DNA of 64,000 nt from assembly GCA_019137255.1 (NCBI GenBank), contig WPDH01000154.1:106433-170432 (forward strand), in the 5' to 3' direction. The stretch is from Corinectria fuckeliana (lineage: Eukaryota; Ascomycota; Sordariomycetes; Hypocreales; Nectriaceae). The notes beneath the pieces are model-generated. The model was not told where the DNA came from. It did no database searches and saw only the letters and a list, made by a program, of their open reading frames with translations. The stretch's first letter is position 1. Every line of letters begins with the position of its first letter. The translations under genes were made by a program, and so were the position numbers. Below, in pieces: positions 22,915 through 35,900 of the stretch.

Positions 22915-25741
22915 GGTGGCAGGAGGTCGATGCCGCAGGGATGAGTAAGTTGAAGTAGACGCGGGTGCGACGGAGGGACGGAGAGGGGCGCCGACGACGG
23001 TCGCGTCAGATGGCACAAGTCGGGTGTGATCTAGACTCGGTCGAGATTTCGAGAGTAATAATGGCGTGTGTGTGCGAAAAGGCGAACGTTGCGCGCAACT
23101 ATTTGGTGGATATGTCGTTAAGCTTGTGTGGTTGAGTAGTCGGTATCGAGCTCGGATTGATGGAGGCCTGAAAATTATGGTATGAAGTTTCGGAAAGCAA
23201 CGGAGGCTGTTAGACTAGAGCTGGATTAGTCACAGAGAGCACGTGACGTGTTGGGGGAGCATGGTCTGTGCGCGTGAATCATCAAGCAATGGTAGGGGCG
23301 CCGAACGTTCCGTTGATCCTTGGGTCATCATTCAAACCATATGGAATGGCGGGTTATCGCGAGTTGTCCTGTATTAGTACTTATACAGGTCTAGGCATCC
23401 GCCGGAGTGACTCGATGGCTGATGACATTTGTTGGCGAGCCCTTGGCGCCGTTATCCAACGAATCATAGCCATCCGGGGCATAAGCGTAGGCGTGACTCA
23501 CAGCCTTACTCTTTACTCCCAAGGGTGCCTTGCCATTCTGCATGGGAAGCGTATGAGGCAGCAAGGCTGCGGCGTGAATAGCTGCACCAACACATGGCTC
23601 CCTAGCTTTTGTCCGCCTCTGCCTTGCACTGGCCGAGGCGCACCACTCGCTAGAGGGTGTTATTGCACAGTTGTTGGCCTCCGATAGACGCTGGCCCATC
23701 GTTGGATGAGAGGCTATGCTAGCCAAACAACGTATCAAGGATCCCTAAGGTGGGAACCATCCTATGATATAGTTCACGATCTGTCCAAAGGTCTTTTGAT
23801 TCGTGCTTTCCCGGTCATCCGGTGACAGCTTCGCCCACGTCCCACTTGGTGACGTGCGCCCGGAAGGGGGTTGCCTGGCCTGTCCTAAAGGACTCTGAAG
23901 GATGCGTCAGGTAATGAGTTGGCGGCAAACTAGCTGACCTGGCCTTACACAATGCCTTACAACTGCGCAGATATCCTCATTAGGCATTGCACAGGATCGC
24001 GCAGCCCGAGAGGCATTCAGCTGTAGGGCCAGTCCCGGTTCATAATGCATGCGAGAAGCCTACTTCTCCGGTGGGAACGTAGAAACTCCCCAGTCCATCC
24101 CTGACCCCGTCATCAAGACGAGGCAGGCCTCTCGCAGTATCGTGGATTGGTAGAGAGAGAGAAGTAGAATAACTGTATTCCAGCAATCGGTCCTGGATGT
24201 GATACATTACGTATGATGTCGGACGCGATCCTCAGTGGCGATTCCGGGCCAAGGCGGAGCGGATCCAAGGCGATTAGAGGGGTCCCAGTAGAATGCACTG
24301 GTCTTGTACGCGTAGATATGTTGCGCATCCCACCGCCCTCGGTTGAGAGGCGGTCCAAGGTCATGACGACGAGCTTGGGACTTGGTTGAAAGAATGAATG
24401 GGCGTTGTCCGATTGGTGCTCGATGAAAAACAGACCGATGACAAGAGGAGCATCCAGCGATCCGAGCAATGACTTCCGAGGGAGGAATTGGCATTCTGTT
24501 AGAGCCATGTTGAGATGGAAGACGCCCATCATGCGACCAAACGGTGAGTGTCGAGGGGAAACCAGGGAAGTGTGGGTGGGATTTTGGAGACTTGTTTGGG
24601 GGTGTGCTGGCTCTGGCGGTGGTCAGGCATTTGTGCATTTACACCAGAAATATGAGGTTGAGACTCTTGTGTTGATCAGTCTACTAGTAGGCCTAGCGAC
24701 CGCCAGCTCAGTGTAACCAAAAGCAGCTAATGCAAGGGTGCTGCTTCCTCAGGCCACAAATTGAAATCGTCCCGTTGACGACAATGCCTGTTAGAATTCA
24801 TCAAATAATAAGCCATCATACAGAGATAGCCGTGGATGCCATATCAAACAAGGTCCGGCTCTTGGCCCTCGGCTTTATTTTGCAGGGACCAAGTCTCTTC
24901 TTGCTGTAATGCATACTTGGGATGGAAGCCGTGAAGAATAGTCACGTGCCCCACTCCGCCATCATGGCAATCGTTTGCAACTTGGAGCATCAATTACAAA
25001 GTACACTTCTGCCCTAATCAGCATCCATTCTCTCAAGCAGCCTGCCGCCCTTTTCCCTAGTAACTGTAAGTACGAAGTACGAAATACAAAATCCGAGTCA
25101 GGGGTATATGATCAGTCATTTCGCAAATGAGTGGCTGGATACCTCCTCACAAGTGCAGCAGGCTGTCCAAGTGAGCATTTACAATGCCTCACCGGATTAC
25201 TGCAGCTACGCGTGCAACTCCAAGCTCCCATCTCACCGCCCAGGACCTACAAGCGTCAGAAAACGTCATAAAGGAGACATGTTTGGCTGCCTCGTTGGCA
25301 TCCTGCAATGCGATTGAGTGCTAGCTATGCCGCGTGCAAGACATAGCGTTCTCTATGAACGAAGAGGCGTCCTGTTGCAAGGGACATCCTATGGCATTCG
25401 CATAATGGCCCGCGGCTGTTATTATCACTCACACCCACCCGTTTTCTTCTTCTCTACCTTGCAACTTACAAGCCCGCCCGACAAGTCAACCATTATGTTT
25501 ATCAGCGAGGTCACTTTTTGTAACCTAGAAGGTTAAAGACGTTGAGCACAGTTGACTTCCCATTTCACAGGACCTTCAGTAAGCACCTTTATAGCTACCT
25601 ACTTAAAGGAGCCAACACCCCTTCATGCTGCGCGCTCATATTAGTCATGCTGCATTGCCAACAGCTAGTACTCCATTCTGTTGGTTGCAGGTAGGTTAAA
25701 AATCCTCGTCGTGGTGGCCGCCCAGACGTTTCTTTGTTTCT
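22915..25741. other. 2.8 kb without a supported gene
   Basis: The part next to 22914 is the leader and promoter of the C2H2 gene. The rest has short frames on both strands without recognisable content or intron patterns. I see no repeats of note. Confidence 0.45.
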
Positions 25742-26146
25742 TCATGCGGGGACGATTACCTTGAGCTTTCTGACCAGGTAGAAAGTGAAAGTCGAGGGAA
25801 GCCAACCATGTCGGACCTCGGGCTGCTCAGCGGGGTGGTCCACGATGTATGTGCGAATGCATCTGACGACAGAGCGCTCAGGACGCAGCGCGTGGACGTC
25901 TGGGCCGACCTCCTCGAGGCCGTAGCATCTGGTGATGCGGGGATGGTCTCCGAGCTTCTTATACACGGCGGCCTCATGCTCTACGGCGGCGTCTAATGAT
26001 AAATGACGATACTCGTATGACTTGCCGTCGCGCCAAACCTGACGGCCCTTTAAGAGAGTCTTGGTGTCGCCGGCCTGCATGTATACCAGGCTACAAGGTG
26101 TATGGCAAATGATATCGATTTTGCCCTTCAGCGGACTGCTCGCCAT
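25742..26146 (-). pseudogene. protein-kinase N-lobe fragment
   Basis: An open frame of 134 residues begins with ATG at 26146. It reads like the start of small fungal protein kinases: a variable N-terminus, a beta-rich stretch with LVYMQAGDTKTLLKG, then DAAVEHEAAVYKKLGDHPRITRCYGLEEV, which is the usual alpha-C helix/beta-4 pattern (ExxxYxxLGxHPRIxRCYG). After about residue 100 the similarity fades (RTYIVDHPAEQPEVRH is still hinge-like), and there is no HRD or DFG motif before the stop or in the downstream sequence. I infer a truncated or decayed kinase; a short genuine gene is less likely. Confidence 0.55.
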
Positions 26147-27014
26147 AGTAAAAGGCGAGTGATGTGTGTCTGATAACTCTGTGGACGATTGCTCTGTCTG
26201 GACGGTAGAGTGTGAGAGCAGCTGCAGAAAACAAAGTAATAATGATGAATTGGGAAGAATCTATCCGGGGCACGAAGCCCATGACAGGACTGAAAAAGCC
26301 AAGTCTGGCCGCGACATTCTAAAAGTACGAAGTACTGTGGATCTTAAGCACAGAACACAGACGCGTTGTCGCTAGTCTCCATGAACCATTAATATACATG
26401 TGAGATCACTATATTGCATTATGGTCCCACCCTCAGGCGGCCTGCATGACGATGGGAAGTACACCGAGGGACTGGATATGCTCATCGTCGTCTGTTAGTT
26501 GCTACAGGTGTTCTTGCAAGCAAATTATTTAGCGGTCTAGCTACAATCTAGTCTTTGTACTCCCTGTAGAATATCCTGTCACCTAAACTTGATCACCCAG
26601 CGCTCACGGGATGGAATGGGACAAGATGCGCAGCTCAGCGGTAATACACAACGGTTTGAATAGCTTCTCCAACTTTCGGTGGACCTCTTCGGTGCTAATT
26701 AGGTGCAGCGGCACGCCTAATCGGCTCACCAAGAGCTTTCCAGGTTTAGCTTCATATGCCCCTCCATCCAACAATTTGTACATAAAAAATCTCTCCTCCA
26801 CCACCTCTCTTTCCTCTTCCAACACCCACCCACCCACCTGCGTCAAATATTTCTTCTCTTCGCTCCATCTCCGTCACCGTCTCAATCTCCCAACAAGTCC
26901 AACATCGTCATCCCTCTCGGCTAGGACGCCCTCTCTTCCGTTTATCAAAGACCCTTGGGAAAACGGCCCGCAACAGACTTATAGCAAGCTTTTCCATTGC
27001 TCTCAAGTCCGAGC
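26147..27014. other. upstream region of the MFS transporter gene
   Basis: No gene is supported. From about 26780 to 27010 the plus strand is C/T-rich with many TC-runs, consistent with a leader for the transporter at 27015. Confidence 0.5.
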
Positions 27015-28685
27015 ATGGCCGAGCCCAACCCGAGCGCGCCAATTGGCGACGTAAAGCTCCAACACGAGATCGATGAATCCCTTCATCCCTCGTCCATTGG
27101 GCTCGTCAACCAGGAAGAGGGGAATGTCCGAGAGGGTGACTACGACATTGAGACGGTCGAGCGAGTCTACAGGAAGATTGATCTTCGCATCATTCCAGGT
27201 TTGTCCGCCCAGCGCCATCGCAAAACCACCTGCTGATGCTCGCAAGCTTTCTGGGTCCTTTACTTCCTCTGCTCCGCCATCAGGTCCAACATCGGTATTG
27301 CCCAGACAATGAACAAGGATGTCGGCCACGATCTCATGACGGTTCTCGGTATGACGGCCAAAGATACCTCGACCGCTCTGGCTCTCTTCTACGTCGCCTA
27401 TGTCATATTCGACTTTCCCTCCAACCTCGTCATGAGCAAGCTCAGCCCTCGTCTTTGGATGGCTCGCATCGTCTTCGCGACCGGTGTCGTCGGTACCTGC
27501 TTCGCCGCCGTCAACGATCCCTGGAGTGTCAAGTTTCTTCGGTTTCTGCTTGGCGTTGTCATTGCTGGCATGTGGCCCGGCATGGCCTTCTACCTCACTC
27601 TGTTCTACCCGCCTACTCGCACCGGAAAGCGAATCGGCATGTACTACACTGCCGCCCAGGTCTCCGCCGCCGTTGTCGGTCTTGTTTCTGCAGGTTTCCA
27701 GGAAATGGACGGCGCAGGCGGTCTCGTTGGGTTCCGCTGGATGTTCCTCATCTACGGCCTGATCGCCGTTTTTCTGAGCGTCACCCTTCTCTGGTGGCTC
27801 CCTGACCGTCCTCTCGCGCCAGGCCAGGTTCGGCCCAGCACCGGAATCTTCAAGTTCCTCCCAAACACACCCGAGGTTCTAAAGGGCCAGGATGCCATCA
27901 TCCATTATCATGACCTTGGCCGCGTTTACCACTCCCGCCCCTGGACCTTGAAGGATCTCGGTCTCGTCCTGATCGACTGGCGTCTGTGGCCTTTGACTAT
28001 GATGTACTTTGGTGTCGTAGGTGTGGGCATAGGCACTCAGCTGTACGGCTCCGTCATCATCGCGTCCATCCAGCCCGAGGCCAGCGGCGTTACGATTAGC
28101 TTGCTCTTCGCCCCCATCTGGATCATGGATCTCATCGCGATTCTGATCGTCACCCCCATCTCGGATCGCTTCCACAAGTCCCGCCCATACTTCTTCTCGG
28201 CAGCCGCTTGCATCCAGATCTGCGGTCTGTTGACCACCACCTTGGCAACTAACAACGGCTGGGCTCGGTATGGTGGTCTCCTCATGGTCGGATTCGGCCT
28301 CGGCCCTACCGTCCCCATCTGTATGGCCTGGAGCTCAGAGATTTTCCAGCAACGTCACGGAGAAGTCGGCGTCGCCGCAGCCACGGCTCTCGTCTCTGGC
28401 CTGGGTAACCTCGGAAGCGTCATGACCACGTACGCTCTTTACACCGGGTGGCCCGAGGATGCTGCTCCTGGACCTCACCAGTACCGCAAGAGCAACTACA
28501 CCATGATTGGAATTCTCTGCATGAGCATCTTGAGCTCCTTTCTCATGAAAATTCTCCTCAAAATATTTGGCAACCCCCCTAGCAGCAAGCTCCACGATGA
28601 CTCGGCTAGCGAGTTCGAGGATGGCGCGGCCAGGCGAGAAGCTCAGGAACGTGGTTTCGGGTGGCAGCGAGCTGCCCGAAACTAG
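27015..28685 (+). CDS. MFS transporter, anion:cation symporter family (Dal5/Tna1/Vht1-like)
   Basis: Two exons (27015-27198, 27247-28685) separated by a 48-nt intron give 540 residues. The N-terminal cytosolic tail ends in VERVYRKIDLRIIP, then AFWVLYFLCSAIRSNIGIAQTMN opens the first membrane segment. Family signs are FYVAYVIFDFPSNLVMSKLSPRLW, GVVIAGMWPGMAFYLTLFYPPTRTGKRIG (MFS motif around TM4-5), a central loop and a second half with SDRFHKSRPYF and YTMIGIL. About twelve hydrophobic segments are visible. The family carries organic anions such as allantoate, nicotinate, biotin or pantothenate with protons at the plasma membrane; the substrate cannot be told from sequence. The gene is complete. 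Confidence 0.92.
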
Positions 28686-31600
28686 ACCTTCCCTTCACTT
28701 CTCAGTAGGAGTCGCCTGGCGCCCAGTCTTGATCTTCAACAATCGCTCTGACCGACGACTTTAACACGTGCTCTTCAGCTACTGGTAGCTCAACCTACAT
28801 GTCTACTTCATGAACGAACACTCTCAACAATCATTCACTTCGACTGGACAGTCTCCTAAGGAACGATTCAAGTCGCTTGCCACCCGACTCTTAGATACCG
28901 ATAGGATCTCAGTATTGGCTTGGCCAGTGACAGTGCGTCTCTGGAAGGTACACTGGTCTCGCGACGGTTGAGAAGACAATGCTTCCGCGCTATCGACTCC
29001 TCCAATTCGCGTTGCCAGGAACCGTTCTGGAGAACACGAACGCTCCTGGGCTTTTTTGACCTTCTTTTTAGTGCTTCGGCTTTGCTTTCACTGCGTTGTT
29101 TTGCTCTTTGATGATACCCCATCAGCGTTTATACCCGCTGTCTTACGAGTTTCTCTTTCCCTCGACAGCGACAGTGCTTCTACGCCATCGCTGGGACGGC
29201 GTGTTGGACCGAGGCCCAAGACCGGCGACAATGCCTATGCGCTATCGTTTGGCAGGCTCTCGTGGGCGTTAAGCCTTGGATTAGTGGTGGACGGGAAAAC
29301 GGCCAGAGGGCCTTTCAGTAGAATAGCAAGGAGTATACAGATATTTTCAGGCTGTACAGTGATATTCAAGACTAGAATCCAGCTTGAACAAAAACGTCAT
29401 CTACTCCTACCTTTCACTTCTCGTGGTTTGATTGGGATATTGGGGTTGAGGGAAGGCTTAAACCTAAACCAAGCTGCTGACTTTAACCTGTAATTTATTG
29501 GTCCTGTGATTGACTGCGTGTTAGTCTCAGATATCCTAAAGGAGAGTACGGCAATTGATAGCATGCTCGGGTAAGAAGTAAGACGTGCTACTTTCATGAA
29601 AGAGACCATACAGAATTAAGTCGTTGATGTAAACATCAGGGCACTAAGAAAGAGCTTTTCCGTTGAAGAGTTAGGAACCGAGCTATTATCCGCCACTAGG
29701 ACCACATTTCCTCTAGTAACACCGCCTTAATTCAGCACAAATAATCGTATCACTTAGTAAAGAGTACATGCCATGATGCTACGGAATGACGTTCTGCGGA
29801 GTATTCGCCCGTGGCCTACCCTATGCCTCTTGTCACGACTTAAGCGGTCGACGTCAAATGGTGCGGGACGAAGTTCCAGGAAGACGAGCTAATCACGATT
29901 CGAGTTATTAATTTACGAGTAGGATCGTTCTCTGCTTACCCCCCGACCTTCCCGCTGCTTCCATGTCTGTCGATTGACTGTCTGTCTGTTCAAGCACGTG
30001 CTGAGTTGGTTCTGTGAGGGAGTGGATGAACCGGGCCATTGGATGTTACCCCTTGCACTTGCATAGTTGGGAAAAGTTGACATCCCTCCTCGGCCATTCC
30101 CGAGAATCAAAGTGCATATTAAACGCATGCTGACGGTGGATTGATGTCGCGGTAAGTAATCTATTCATCATTTCATATTGTGGCTTGGGCGATAGATACG
30201 TCTGGCTGAAAATACGGAATACCAAATGAGAGGTGCGTGCGTGCAGCTTTCGTGGCAACGATCCAGGTTGAGAGGCCTTTGTCGCGCGTCCAATTTGTTT
30301 AGACGACAGTTTATATGGACTTTTAAAATTGCCAAGGCGATATACGAAGTACGCTGTCAGTAGCATCCGGCCACCGCCATTCGCCTTTGCACGACTTCAT
30401 CAAAGTAGATTGCGGCTGTGAGGCGGGACGGGTACACAACTATATAAAATGACCAGACATGCGGGTGACTCTATTTACTTGAGGGCACTTGGGGCATTAT
30501 TGAGGACCGGCGGATCCGTGCGTGTTTCATGAAACAGACTCGCAGGGACCTCACATCCAACAGGAGCAAACCCATGTGCATAGGTAGTGGACTAAGTCTA
30601 CACAGTACGGTGGATTGGAGTGTTTATGTTTCTACCCATGACGGCATCTAACAATCGGGCTCTCTCTAGCAGGGAAGAAGGACGAAAAAGGAATTAGAGG
30701 GGGATCGGGAGAGTGATGCATCCTAATTTATGTGAGAGAGCCGTGCATCAGCCACGTCCCGCGAGTGCCGGCGCTGGTGAGTGACGGATCGAGTAGCCAA
30801 GCTGGATTTGATACTTGGATTATTAGTCTAGATTAGTCTAATACAGAGGCCGAATGGGACATGCCAGCAGAGAGAAGCAAGGAAGAAAGAAGGCCAAGGC
30901 GCATGCAGTTCCCAAACGCTGACGGCATGCCGGAGGGGGATGTTACTTTTGGTTTATTGGCCGACTCAGGGGTGTCAAGTTTATTGATGGCGGACGAATA
31001 TGCAGGCGCTGAGCCACAGGAACGGGTTTGGCGGGCGATCAGGTTGGCGATCAGGTACTTAGATGCATAGATAGTACTGGGTGCCTAGACCCTAGTTGGC
31101 GACAAGTTCCATCTCCAGGTCAAGTTCATGGCCGCCGGTGTGGTTCTCCACCGTTGACGCAGACGACCGTCGGGTTTCCGTCAATGGGAAATGCGTGCGT
31201 ATTGCTCGTCCAAGAACGGGACTGCTGGACGATAAATGCCCGTAACCCCCGACAGGCCGAAACAGGAGGCCAGGGACAGCGGGGACTACCTAACGAGGCA
31301 GAGGACGCCATCACGAGATAATCAGCTGAAGGCGACTTGGACTGCGTATGTACGAAGTGCACAGTAATTACGGTCTGGCGGCAGACGGGGCTTCTGAAAC
31401 GGCAGCCAGACCCAGAGTCGTCACGATTTTGGCGGACTGGCCATGATGAAACGGGGGTTAACCCGGCTCCTCCTGTGCCTGTTTTGGGTCCCCTTGCAGG
31501 ACCGTCCTTGGCGTTGGCTGTTGTTTTTCACTGGCCTTCATCGTCCAGGGTTGCGGGTGCGGATGGAGGATGAGACGAAGCTTGGGTCCTCGGCTGTAGC

Positions 31601-32996
31601 ATCTGTATTGCTCTGGGCCTTAGTCATCTGCGGATTTCCCGCTTTCCCGGCGTCGTCCCCTGCCAACATTATGCATATTCGCCGGAATCCCTGTCTACCG
31701 CGTCCTCTCCGCGCAACCTCTCCTTCGTACCTACACAGCAACTACTCTCCCGCACAACCTCACTGCAACCGCCCGCCTACTTCCCAGACCCAAGCCCCCC
31801 CCGCCCACGCAAGCCTCGGGGGCTCAGAAACAAACCACAGGCAGCGAATCGAGCCAGCAATCTTAGCCAGGACTCCAGGACCACCGACATGAGCCAAACG
31901 AAGCTCCCGTTCCCCCGTGCCATTGGCTGCCCGCTCGTCGGCCCCCCGTCTCCGTGCGACTGCTAACCGCGATGCTCAAACGCCATGGCGGACGGAGGCT
32001 TTTTTCTTGTTCCCAGCAGTTGATCTGCGCCGGTGGGTGGCATGTGCAAACCTGGGATCCGATCACGGTTTCTCGACTCGACCTATGGGGAACGGTTGAG
32101 AAGTCTCTCCCTCACTCTACCGGGAATGAGTTTACGTACTGATGGCTCTACTCAAACCTCTATGGTTCTACCAGGCAGGGGACAACGGATGCTCCGGGGC
32201 GGAAGATTCCAGAAGCGAGCTCGTCGTGGCCAGTTGGCCGTCCAACTCTGAAGCCAGAGGTCAGCGTCCATCTGGCGATCACCGTTCCCACCGTCTGTTC
32301 GTGAGGGAGGTCCATGATCCACCCCCGGACAACCAACCCCCATATGGCCCGATCGCACAACCTTGCCCACGCACCGCCGCCCGCTTTTCCCAAAGGCACG
32401 TCTCGTCTATATTCAACTTATAGCCCGAGCGATATGGCCTTGCGCCGTCCGTCCACCTTGGCTCGTCCTCCTCGCCCCCGGTGGGCCGGTGGGGTGCGTC
32501 CATCTCGCCGACGACGACCATTTGCATCACGTCTCATGTTCAGGCTGCCTCAATAAACTCCGACCCGTGGACAGGGAAGTTCCGCCACGGCGCCTTACGT
32601 CGTCGTTGCGGACTCGCAGCCAGTGCTGTCATGCTACCATACTCGGGACCGTTCCGAACCCTTGCTTTGCTGCTGCGGCTCGTTCGTCCGGCTCCTCAGC
32701 TCCTGTCGGATCCTGCCAGTGCCAGGGACTTGTTATTAAAGAAGACTGCGCCCTTTTCCGGCTGTTTTCTTGTTTCCTTCCTCTTCACTCCTCCCGTCTT
32801 TCCCTTAACCTCCCATCCCGCTCGTTTCTGTTCACCCTCTTTTGGGTTTGTTCTTTTCACTCTCTAAGGTGCCAGGTCGCCTTCTTTTCAACTCACCTTC
32901 CTTTTCTTCTGCTTTGCTCTTTGATAGAGCCTTTCACTCCTTGTTCGAACACCAACTGTTTCATCGCCAACATTCCGAAAGACTCAGCTCGCAGCC
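28686..32996. other. 4.3 kb without a supported gene
   Basis: I see only short, unrelated frames on both strands and no domain-like stretch or clear intron chain. Composition is mixed, with A/T-richer stretches near 29390-29780 and 30100-30360. The last about 300 nt (32700-32996) are a C/T-rich leader for the mucin-like gene. This could be a long promoter, or hold non-coding transcripts that sequence alone does not reveal. Confidence 0.4.
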
Positions 32997-35900
32997 ATGT
33001 GGACTAGATATACCCTTGCCGCGCTTGCGCTGCAATCCCTCGTCGAGAAGGCCTCCGCCGGCGCTGTCAAGAGAGACTATGACGATGGGCCCGTCACTCT
33101 TACTCGTACTGTCACCAACCAGAAAGTCGGCAGCGATGGTTCCTCCACGGCCGTGACGGATACTGAGACCATTGTGCCCACTGTCGTGTCCTCCATCATC
33201 GACGGCACCACTCTCTGGGTCGAAACCACCATCACTATTCCCTGCAGCAAGTGTGAGTCCGAGGCCAGCGCGAGCGCGTCCCTCTCCCAGACTGCAGTCT
33301 CCGTGACCAGTGATGTTAGCACCACTGAGGCGCCTACCACCACCGAGGAGTCCTCCAGCAACGAGACCACTAGCGATGACGACGAGGACTGCCCAACCGA
33401 CACCGACGACGATTATGACTTCACTACCGCCCTCACCAGCACCGCAACCGGCTTTCTGAACACCACTACCTCGCTAGCTGGTACCCCTAGTTCTGCTGCT
33501 TCCTCTGCCCTCGGCGAGGATGCCTCCTCCACCACTCTCAGTGCTAGTGGAACTGGCTTCGTTCTGAACGCTACTTCTTCTGCCCCGATTGACACCCCCG
33601 GCTACACTGTTCCCGGTGTCACGGCCACCGAGGAGGGCTCCGCTGCTTCTTCTGCTCTTGGTGCGGATACTTCCACCACTCTCAGTGCTAGTGGAACTGG
33701 ACTCGTTCTGAACGTGACTTCTTCCACCCCGATCGACACCCCCGGCTACACCGTTCCCGGTGCTGTAACCACCAAGGAGGGCACTACTGCTTCCTCTGCC
33801 CTAGGTGCGGATGCCTCTTCCACCGCTCTCAGTGTTAGTGGAACTGGCCTCATTCTAAATGTTACTTCCACCCCGATTGATACCCCCGGCTACACTGTTC
33901 CCGGTGCTACGGCCACCGAGGAGGGCTCCGCTGCTTCTTCTGCCCTTGGCGAGGATACTTCCACGGCTGTCGGCGGCAATGCTACCGAGGCCGGGTCTAC
34001 TGCCCCCGTCTTCACTTCCAACTCCATCATCCTCTCCACCGGTGGCTCCACCAACATCGCCTCTACCCAGGCGGGTGTCTTCACCAACTCCTCCAGCGGC
34101 TACCCCGTCGCTACTAGGACTTCTGGTGCGGAGACTGGAGATGGTGGTCTTATCGTCACCCAGACTGTCACTCGCGATGGCTCCGTCATCACTGAGGTCT
34201 CCACTGTGACCCAGACCATCTCGCAGCCCATCATCATCGTCATCCGCCAGGTCACCATCTTTGTCTTCACCTTTGCGATTGGCGCCAACTGCCCCGTTGT
34301 CAAGCCTGGCGATTCTGGCAGCTACGTCGTCGGCGAGGGTAATGACTCGGAGTCCTACAGTGAGATCGGCGAGGCCTTCTCCTCTGCCTGCTACAAGCAG
34401 TTCGAGTCCTGCACCTCCGCCTCCGGCAAGAACTTTGCCGTCAAGGACTGCGAAAAGCAGCTTACCGCTTGCCTGAGCTCTGCCTCCTCCCAGACCGACA
34501 CTGCCAGCGACTCGGATGCCTCCACCATCACCCAGAACGTCATCCTTCCTCCTGATGCTACCGATGGCGCCGAGTCCGCCTACATCAACAACGGCGGCGT
34601 CATCATCAGCACCCGCACCCTCACCGTCAGCGAGGTCTGCACCGTTGGCACCGATGGTGTCAGCATTGTCACCGTTCCCAACCTTCCTACAGGAACCGCT
34701 GCTTCCACCGCTCTCGGCGGCGACGTCACGGGAAGCGCTAGCATGGTCGAGACCACGCAGGCCGTCACTGTGTCCTATGTCGACGAGCAGGGCTCTACCA
34801 TCACCAGCATTTCTACCCTGACCCTGACCGTTCCCTGCGCTAAGTGTGCTGCTGGCTCCACTGGTGTTGAGGGCAGCCAGGTCGGCGAGACTGCCGTTGT
34901 TACCGAGGCCACTCTTACTCTTCCTGCCACCGGCACCCAGACCACTGGCGCCATCAGCGTAGTCACTCTCACCAACACCATCCCTTACGGCGGTTCTGGC
35001 GAGTCCACCGCCGCTAGCTCCGAGGCTGGCGAGACCGGAGTCCTTACTGCTTCGACCGCCACTCTTCCCGGCTCTGGCAGCGAGACCTCTCACGTTAGCG
35101 TTGTGACTCTCACCAACACTGTCCCCAACAGCAACGGCGAGGGCTCTACTGTCGTTTACTCCGAGTCTACTTTCACCCTTCCCGCTACTGGCGCTGAGAC
35201 CGGCCCCTACGGCACCGGTGTCGCCCAGACCACGAGCATCCCCTACGGCGGCGGCGCTGAGTCTACCGTTGTCGGCACCCAGACCGGCGAGACTGCCAAT
35301 GAGTCCACGGAGACTGCCATTACCATTCCTGCCACTATTGGCACCACGGCCTCCGGCGCTCTCGGCGTTTCTACCACCGTCGGCGGCAGCTTGACTGGCG
35401 AGAACGGCGAGGTCTCCACCAGCCTCATCACCCTGAGCGTCCCTGGCACGGGAACTGAGACCGGTGCTATCAGCGTCATCACCATGACCCTCTCTGGCAG
35501 CTACCCTGTTGGATCTGGCACTGGGGCTCCTGGGACCACTGCTACCTCTGAAGCCGGTGCTAAGACTGACACCGCCATTCTGGGCAGCCAGACCGGTCAG
35601 ACCGGCGACTTCCCTACTGGCTACGCCACCGTCACCCAGAATGGCTCCGGTGCCGTTCAGACCGTGACTTTGACTGGCGGCAGCGACAGGACGGTCACCC
35701 TCACCGCCACCGGTGGAAAGACTGAGACTGAGACCGTGACCGTAACTGCCACCGGTGGAAAGACCGAGACCGAGACCGTTTATGTTACTCAGAACACTGG
35801 CAACACTGTTACCGTCACTGGCGGCTCTGGAAGCGCCGCGACTCCGACCGGCGGTAGCGGGGGCTTCGAGACGGCCGTCACTGTCACTGAGACTAAGACA

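Noticed and set aside
22915..23016. 34-codon N-terminal extension of the C2H2 protein from a GTG
   Set aside because: It would need a non-ATG start; an ATG in ideal context lies downstream at 22914.
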